Assembly: GCA_017453705.1 (NCBI GenBank)
Contig: JAFTEK010000104.1
Span: 1-9,672, forward strand
DNA from: Treponema sp.
GTDB lineage: Bacteria; Spirochaetota; Spirochaetia; Treponematales; Treponemataceae
Reading direction: 5' to 3'
DNA: 9,672 nt
The position numbers were made by a program, and so were the translations under genes. Positions 6,221 to 9,672 of this stretch are shown piece by piece. How positions within the stretch are numbered: position 1 is the first letter of the stretch; every line of letters begins with the position of its first letter. The notes below the pieces were generated by a model. That model saw only the letters and a program-made list of their open reading frames with translations. It made no database searches and was not told the DNA's origin.

Positions 6221-7273
6221 CTAGCTCTTTAGTTTCGGGTCAAAGGCATCGCGAAGGCCATCGCCCAGAAGGTTAAAGCTCAGAATGATGATGAAGATTA
6301 AAAAGGCCGGGGCAAAGAGTTTTTCCGGGAAGGTCTGGAATCCGTTCAGTGCCGCTGAAGCCAGTGACCCCAAAGAAGGCATCGGAGCCTGCACTCCCAG
6401 CCCCAGGAAGGAAAGGAATGACTCGGTGAAAATAGACGATGGTATCTGCAAGGTTGTTGTGACTATCAACGTTCCGATGCAGTTTGTAATCAGGTGCTTT
6501 CCGATTATCCTCTTGCCGCCCGCTCCCAGGGCCTTTGCAGCCGTCACGTACTCGTTCTGCTTGAGCACCATTATCTGAGAGCGGATAATCCGTGCCATAC
6601 CCACCCAGTAGAGCAAGGCAAAGACTATGAACATACTGACCATGTTGGGGCCGAGCCTCTGTATCCAGCCGAATCCCGGCAGCTCGCCAAGTGAGCGCAG
6701 GGGGTATTTGAGCGTCTGCGCCAAAAGGATGATGATAAGCACATCCGGCACGGTGTAGATGATGTCCACAATCCTCATCATTATCAAATCAATTGTTCCG
6801 CCCAAGTATCCTGAAATTGCACCGTAAAGAGAGCCAATCATCAGTATCAACAGGGAGGCGACTATTCCGACTGTCATAGATACCCGCCCCCCGACCATCA
6901 CGCGGATTGCGTAGTCTCGTCCGTTCTGGTCGGTTCCCAACAAGTGGGGAAAAACTTTCTGCCCGCTTTCCATCAAGGCAAGCTCCGTCTTGGAGTGCTG
7001 GAACGGTCCCAGTCTCTCGCTGCCCTTTATCTGCTGCTCATACTTATATGGGTAGAAAGCAGGGACGATAAAACACAGGACAACAATGAAAAGCACTATC
7101 GAAAGCGCGGCGATGGCTATCTTATTCTTGCGAAAGCGGCGGATTCCGTCCTTCCAGAAACCTACAGATTCACGCATTATGACAAGGGATTGCTTCTCGT
7201 CAGCGGAGGCGGGTATGAAATCGTCCACTTTGAGCTGAAGGCTCAGCGGGTTTTTCTTTATATTGTCACTCAT
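6221..7273 (-). CDS. oppC: oligopeptide ABC transporter permease OppC
   Basis: Inner-membrane permease forming half of the peptide channel with OppB. The 350-residue protein has an N-terminal cytoplasmic region (1-50) with the basic FRKNK stretch before helix 1 (about 52-72), then an extracytoplasmic segment with LLGTDQNGRD (111-120), a hallmark of OppC/DppC permeases. Further helices lie at about 132-155, 168-187, 211-228, 262-284 and 320-338. The EAA coupling loop is EYVTAAKALGAGGKRIIGKH (241-260), the site that docks on the ATPases. The C-terminus GDGLRDAFDPKLKS is characteristic of OppC. It begins 11 nt after oppB; AGGAG, overlapping the oppB stop codon, lies 8 nt before the ATG. Confidence 0.95.
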   Translation of the reverse strand: MSDNIKKNPLSLQLKVDDFIPASADEKQSLVIMRESVGFWKDGIRRFRKNKIAIAALSIVLFIVVLCFIVPAFYPYKYEQQIKGSERLGPFQHSKTELALMESGQKVFPHLLGTDQNGRDYAIRVMVGGRVSMTVGIVASLLILMIGSLYGAISGYLGGTIDLIMMRIVDIIYTVPDVLIIILLAQTLKYPLRSLGELPGFGWIQRLGPNMVSMFIVFALLYWVGMARIIRSQIMVLKQNEYVTAAKALGAGGKRIIGKHLITNCIGTLIVTTTLQIPSSIFTESFLSFLGLGVQAPMPSLGSLASAALNGFQTFPEKLFAPAFLIFIIILSFNLLGDGLRDAFDPKLKS

Positions 7274-7284
7274 TTTATCTGCTC

Positions 7285-8202
7285 CTACTTGAGCTTGATT
7301 CTGGGGTCTACAATTGCATAAGCAATGTCTACAATCACGTTCATCAGTATGACGAATACCGCCAGAAAGATTGTCGTGCCCATAATCATCGGGTAGTCGC
7401 GGCTGGTTATTGCACCGACAAACTCCGAGCCAAGCCCTGGTATATTGAAAATCTTTTCTATTATAAAGCTTCCTGTCATCAGGGAAGCAATAAGCGGCCC
7501 TAAGTAAGTTACGACAGGCAGGATTGCGTTGCGCAGGGCATGCTTGAATATGGATTTAAGGCTGCTAACTCCTTTTGCCCTGGCAGTCCGCATATAGTCC
7601 TGACCCATTACATCCAGCATAGACGAGCGCATCAGCCGGGCAATGTAGAAGGTCGGGTACAAGGCAAGCGCGGCGACCGGCATAACGTAGCTGGCGGCAT
7701 TGTTCAATCCCAGGGAGGGAAGCAGCTTGAGCTTAGTGGAAAAAATGAACATCAGAAGGGTGGACGACAGAAAGCTGGGTATCGCGATACCCGCCGTGGA
7801 AAGGACAACGAGGATGTTGTCTATCGCCTTACCCCTCTTGTATGCCGCGATTGCTCCAAGCGGAACTCCAAACATGACGGCAACAAGAATTGCCCAGCCT
7901 CCAAGACGTGCCGAAACCGGGAATTTGGTAAAGATAATGTCACTTACAGTGCGGCCACGTTTCTTTACGGAGAGGCCAAAGTCTCCCTTGACAAGGCCTC
8001 CCATATAGGTGAGGTATTGCTGGCCGAGCGGCTTATCCAGACCATACTTTGCTTCCATAGCGGCTTGAGCCTGAGGTGTTACTGCTTTCTCCGAAAGGAA
8101 GGGACCGCCAGGAACCATATTCATTATGAAGAAGGTCAGGGTTGCAACAAGGAAGGCCGTGACAACTGCCGTCAAAAGCCTTTTGATGATATACTTTAGC
8201 AT
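7285..8202 (-). CDS. oppB: oligopeptide ABC transporter permease OppB
   Basis: First gene of the transporter operon; an inner-membrane permease pairing with OppC. From ATG 8202 it has 305 residues, the normal OppB length. The N-terminus MLKYIIKRLL followed by a helix (9-30) and PGGPF is a family hallmark, as are YGLDKPLGQQYL (53-64) and GDFGLS (73-78). Other helices lie at about 102-121, 134-156, 170-187, 227-248 and 275-298. The EAA loop is DYMRTARAKGVSSLKSIFKH (202-221), and the protein ends VDPRIKLK. The frame is open upstream to 8301, but the extra 33 residues are not OppB-like and would run into the promoter. GAGG lies 8 nt before the chosen ATG. A promoter 70-100 nt upstream probably drives the whole operon. 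Confidence 0.95.
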   Translation of the reverse strand: MLKYIIKRLLTAVVTAFLVATLTFFIMNMVPGGPFLSEKAVTPQAQAAMEAKYGLDKPLGQQYLTYMGGLVKGDFGLSVKKRGRTVSDIIFTKFPVSARLGGWAILVAVMFGVPLGAIAAYKRGKAIDNILVVLSTAGIAIPSFLSSTLLMFIFSTKLKLLPSLGLNNAASYVMPVAALALYPTFYIARLMRSSMLDVMGQDYMRTARAKGVSSLKSIFKHALRNAILPVVTYLGPLIASLMTGSFIIEKIFNIPGLGSEFVGAITSRDYPMIMGTTIFLAVFVILMNVIVDIAYAIVDPRIKLK

Positions 8203-8263
8203 TGAGTAAGCCTCATATATAGGATGAAAAGCGCGGCCGGAGCTATACATGCACGGTCTCACG

Positions 8264-8303
8264 CAATATAATAGGATATGATATATATTGTATAAAGTCA
8301 ATA
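8264..8303. promoter_or_regulatory. operator-like CAATA/TATTG half-sites around the opp promoter
   Basis: Three related half-sites occur in 40 bases: CAATATA (8264-8270), TATATTG (8284-8290) and CAATA (8299-8303). The first two form a 7-bp inverted repeat spanning the proposed opp -10 box, and the last two form a 5-bp inverted repeat around the spacer and -35 box. This is where a repressor would bind. The stretch is very A/T rich, so chance is a real alternative, and I cannot name a regulator. Confidence 0.3.
8273..8301 (-). promoter_or_regulatory. probable promoter of the opp operon
   Basis: On the minus strand TTGACT (8296-8301, 5/6 to consensus) is followed after 17 nt by TATCCT (8273-8278, 4/6). 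Transcription from it would give a leader of about 60-65 nt before oppB. The surrounding sequence is A/T rich and offers other weak -10 choices, so the -35 is the more reliable half. Confidence 0.5.
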
Positions 8304-8375
8304 CATATAAAATGCGGTTGCCAAACGAACGAAATCAGCTTGCCGATTTGTTTCCTACAGACATTTTGCGTCCGC

Positions 8376-8405
8376 TTGTCACGTTGCCCCAAAACAGTGT
8401 ATAAT
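8376..8405 (+). promoter_or_regulatory. promoter of the glycosyltransferase gene
   Basis: TTGTCA (8376-8381, 5/6) and a perfect TATAAT (8400-8405) are separated by 18 nt on the plus strand. The predicted start near 8411-8413 leaves a leader of about 30 nt that includes the ribosome-binding site at 8432-8436. This promoter excludes the in-frame TTG at 8407 as the real start. Confidence 0.7.
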
Positions 8406-8431
8406 TTTGCATACCTATCATAGAAAGAAAC

Positions 8432-8436
8432 AGGAG
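8432..8436 (+). promoter_or_regulatory. ribosome-binding site that fixes the GTG start of the glycosyltransferase
   Basis: AGGAG lies 6 nt before GTG 8443. An ATG at 8441 overlaps that GTG but is in another frame and reaches a stop after about a dozen codons, so it cannot be the start of the long frame. Confidence 0.7.
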
Positions 8437-8442
8437 AAGAAT

Positions 8443-9399
8443 GTGTCTGTGGCCCTTCCGCTGTTGTGGATTGTGATACCCTGCTACAACGAAGAAAAAG
8501 TCCTGCCCATGACGGCCCCTATTTTCCTTGACAAACTGAAAAAGCTTGTCAGCGGCGGTCTTGTCAGCGATTCCAGTCGGATCCTCTTTGTCAACGACGG
8601 CTCTAAAGATTCTACATGGGAAATCATAACCGCCCTGTCCCGGCAGGATTCCCACTTTATCGGCATAAGCCAGAGCCGCAACCGAGGGCATCAAAGCTCC
8701 CTCTTGGCAGGGCTTATGGAAGCAAAAGGCAAATGCGACATAACGATCTCGATAGACTGTGACGGCCAGGACGATATAAACGCCATGGACGAGATGGTTC
8801 GCAAGTACAAGGACGAGGGCTGCCAGCTTGTCTACGGAGTGCGCTCCAGCCGCAAGAAGGACAGCTTCCTGAAGCGTTTCACGGCGGAAAGTTTCTACAA
8901 AATTCTGCACAGCATGGGGGCAGAGGTCGTGTTCAACCATGCGGACTACCGCCTGGTCTCCGGAAAAGTTCTTGATGCCTTCTCAGATTTTAATGAAGTG
9001 AACCTCTTTTTGCGCGGCCTGTTCCCGCTGATTGGTTTTAAGAGCGGAACTGTCTATTATGAGCGCAACGAGAGGCTGGCAGGGGAAAGCCATTACCCCC
9101 TGGCAAAAATGCTTTCCCTTGCGCTAGACGGCATAACAAGCCTGTCCGTCAAGCCCCTGCATTTTATCTCGGTATTTGGACTGTTAATCGCGCTCATCAG
9201 TTTTGTGGGTGTGGTCTGGTCGGTCGTGCAGGTCATACGCGGCAAGACTGTCGCGGGCTGGGCTTCCACTACATGCATAATCTGTTTTGTCTCAGGTGTA
9301 CAGCTCATAAGCCTGGGAATAATCGGGGAATATATAGGCAAGATATATATGGAGACGAAATCCCGTCCCCGCTACATAATAAGTGAAAGGACTTACTGA
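8443..9399 (+). CDS. membrane-anchored family 2 glycosyltransferase (GtrB / polyprenyl-phosphate sugar synthase type)
   Basis: Members of this family move a sugar from a nucleotide sugar to a polyprenyl phosphate at the inner face of the membrane, feeding cell-envelope glycan assembly. From GTG 8443 the protein has 318 residues. The GT-A domain shows IVIPCYNEE (10-18), VNDGSKDS (50-57, nucleotide-binding D52), SRNRGHQ (78-84) and the metal-binding D105-x-D107 within IDCDGQDD. The family block RLAGESHYPLAKM (211-223) with LALDGITSLSVKP (226-238) follows, then two hydrophobic helices (about 241-265 and 275-298) and a basic tail. The GTG start agrees with AGGAG 6 nt upstream. It is transcribed away from opp, and a membrane protein gene follows after 1 nt. 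The donor sugar cannot be read from sequence; glucose, mannose and N-acetylhexosamine are all possible. Confidence 0.92.
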   Translation: MSVALPLLWIVIPCYNEEKVLPMTAPIFLDKLKKLVSGGLVSDSSRILFVNDGSKDSTWEIITALSRQDSHFIGISQSRNRGHQSSLLAGLMEAKGKCDITISIDCDGQDDINAMDEMVRKYKDEGCQLVYGVRSSRKKDSFLKRFTAESFYKILHSMGAEVVFNHADYRLVSGKVLDAFSDFNEVNLFLRGLFPLIGFKSGTVYYERNERLAGESHYPLAKMLSLALDGITSLSVKPLHFISVFGLLIALISFVGVVWSVVQVIRGKTVAGWASTTCIICFVSGVQLISLGIIGEYIGKIYMETKSRPRYIISERTY

Positions 9400-9400
9400 C

Positions 9401-9672
9401 ATGGAAAACACGCTTTCGGAAAGCTTGGCCGCCAAACTGATATATAAGCACTGGAAAATACTCGCAGCTGTCCTGGCTGCGCTTGCTGCCTTGTTTGGTC
9501 TTTTGCTTATGCTGCCTCCGCTCCAGACCGCTTTGCTCTCTGCCCTGGCATCCGCAAAGGGCAAGGCTCCCGGACATCCAGAACGCTATCTTGAGCTGTT
9601 CTCCTCAGCGGGCTTTTGTGCACTGGCTCTGGGACTGCTAGTGCTGGATTTTATTTATGTGGATGAGAAATA
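9401..9672 (+). CDS. start of an unidentified membrane protein, cut by the window end
   Basis: ATG 9401 lies 1 nt after the glycosyltransferase stop, with AAAGGA 9 nt upstream, and the frame stays open for 90 codons to the window edge. The final two bases, TA, could begin a stop (TAA or TAG) or a tyrosine codon, so a complete 90-residue protein is also possible. Residues 19-39 are a strong hydrophobic helix, residues 40-66 a loop containing a KGKAPGHPERY stretch, and 67-85 a second helix. The tight spacing suggests the partner of the glycosyltransferase, such as a flippase or a polytopic transferase using the lipid-linked sugar. No signature motif is visible in this fragment, so the family is unknown. 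Confidence 0.75.
   Translation, partial: MENTLSESLAAKLIYKHWKILAAVLAALAALFGLLLMLPPLQTALLSALASAKGKAPGHPERYLELFSSAGFCALALGLLVLDFIYVDEK

Noticed and set aside
7540..8199. Plus-strand 219-codon frame antisense to oppB
   Set aside because: oppB is full length with all family hallmarks; the antisense product is low in hydrophobic structure and shows no motif.
8203..8301. N-terminal extension of oppB to 8301
   Set aside because: The 33 extra residues do not resemble OppB and overlap the promoter; ATG 8202 gives the standard N-terminus and has GAGG upstream.
8407..8442. TTG start for the glycosyltransferase at 8407
   Set aside because: It touches the TATAAT box, so it would lie before the predicted transcript start; GTG 8443 has AGGAG at good spacing.
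8335..8940. Minus-strand 201-codon frame antisense to the glycosyltransferase
   Set aside because: The plus-strand frame has the full glycosyltransferase motif set and a good promoter and ribosome-binding site; the antisense frame has none.
8443..9399. GQDD in the glycosyltransferase instead of the more familiar LQDPP as an unusual active site
   Set aside because: The metal-binding DxD is intact, and I recall similar GQDD-containing relatives in other bacteria, so it looks like a known subfamily rather than a novelty.

Overview
The window is a compact bacterial chromosome segment with about 50% GC by eye. It reads most like a spirochaete, probably a Treponema-type organism. This rests on the residue pattern of LspA (an RNKAVAFS variant of the usual N-x-GAAF motif), the general look of the Opp proteins, and a lipoprotein OppA. 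The taxonomy is a family-resemblance inference, not a database result. There are no tRNA or rRNA genes, insertion sequences, CRISPR arrays, phage genes or att sites that I can see. No gene-free stretch exceeds 300 bases.

Left third, minus strand: an integral-membrane protein with an alpha/beta-hydrolase-like C-terminal half (1162-2211) is followed by lspA, signal peptidase II (573-1106). A small two-helix membrane protein (85-576) is coupled to lspA by an ATGA overlap. Both 1162-2211 and lspA have promoter-like hexamers only 6-7 bases before their ATG and no visible Shine-Dalgarno sequence, so leaderless transcripts are possible. A weak terminator-like hairpin lies at the far left.

Centre, minus strand: an oligopeptide ABC transporter operon in the order oppB-oppC-oppD-oppF-oppA. 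The two permeases form the channel, the two ATPases power it, and the lipoprotein OppA captures the peptide. The spacing is tight (11 nt, 10 nt, 4-nt overlap) until oppF-oppA, where an 85-nt gap carries a hairpin and a strong ribosome-binding site for oppA. A long hairpin and then a strong rho-independent terminator close the operon. LspA, encoded just downstream, is the enzyme that would mature the OppA lipoprotein; this is a functional link rather than a demonstrated regulatory one.

Right end, plus strand: diverging from oppB across about 240 bases is a membrane-anchored family 2 glycosyltransferase (GtrB / dolichol-phosphate mannosyltransferase-like, GTG start at 8443). The start of an unidentified membrane protein follows 1 nt after its stop and is cut by the window end. 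Together they look like the beginning of a cell-envelope glycan operon. The AT-rich divergent spacer has one promoter for each direction and CAATA/TATTG half-sites around the opp promoter.

I found no convincing new multi-gene system. The items most worth a second look are the hydrolase-like membrane protein lacking the nucleophile serine, the two possible leaderless promoters, and the RNA structures around oppA.
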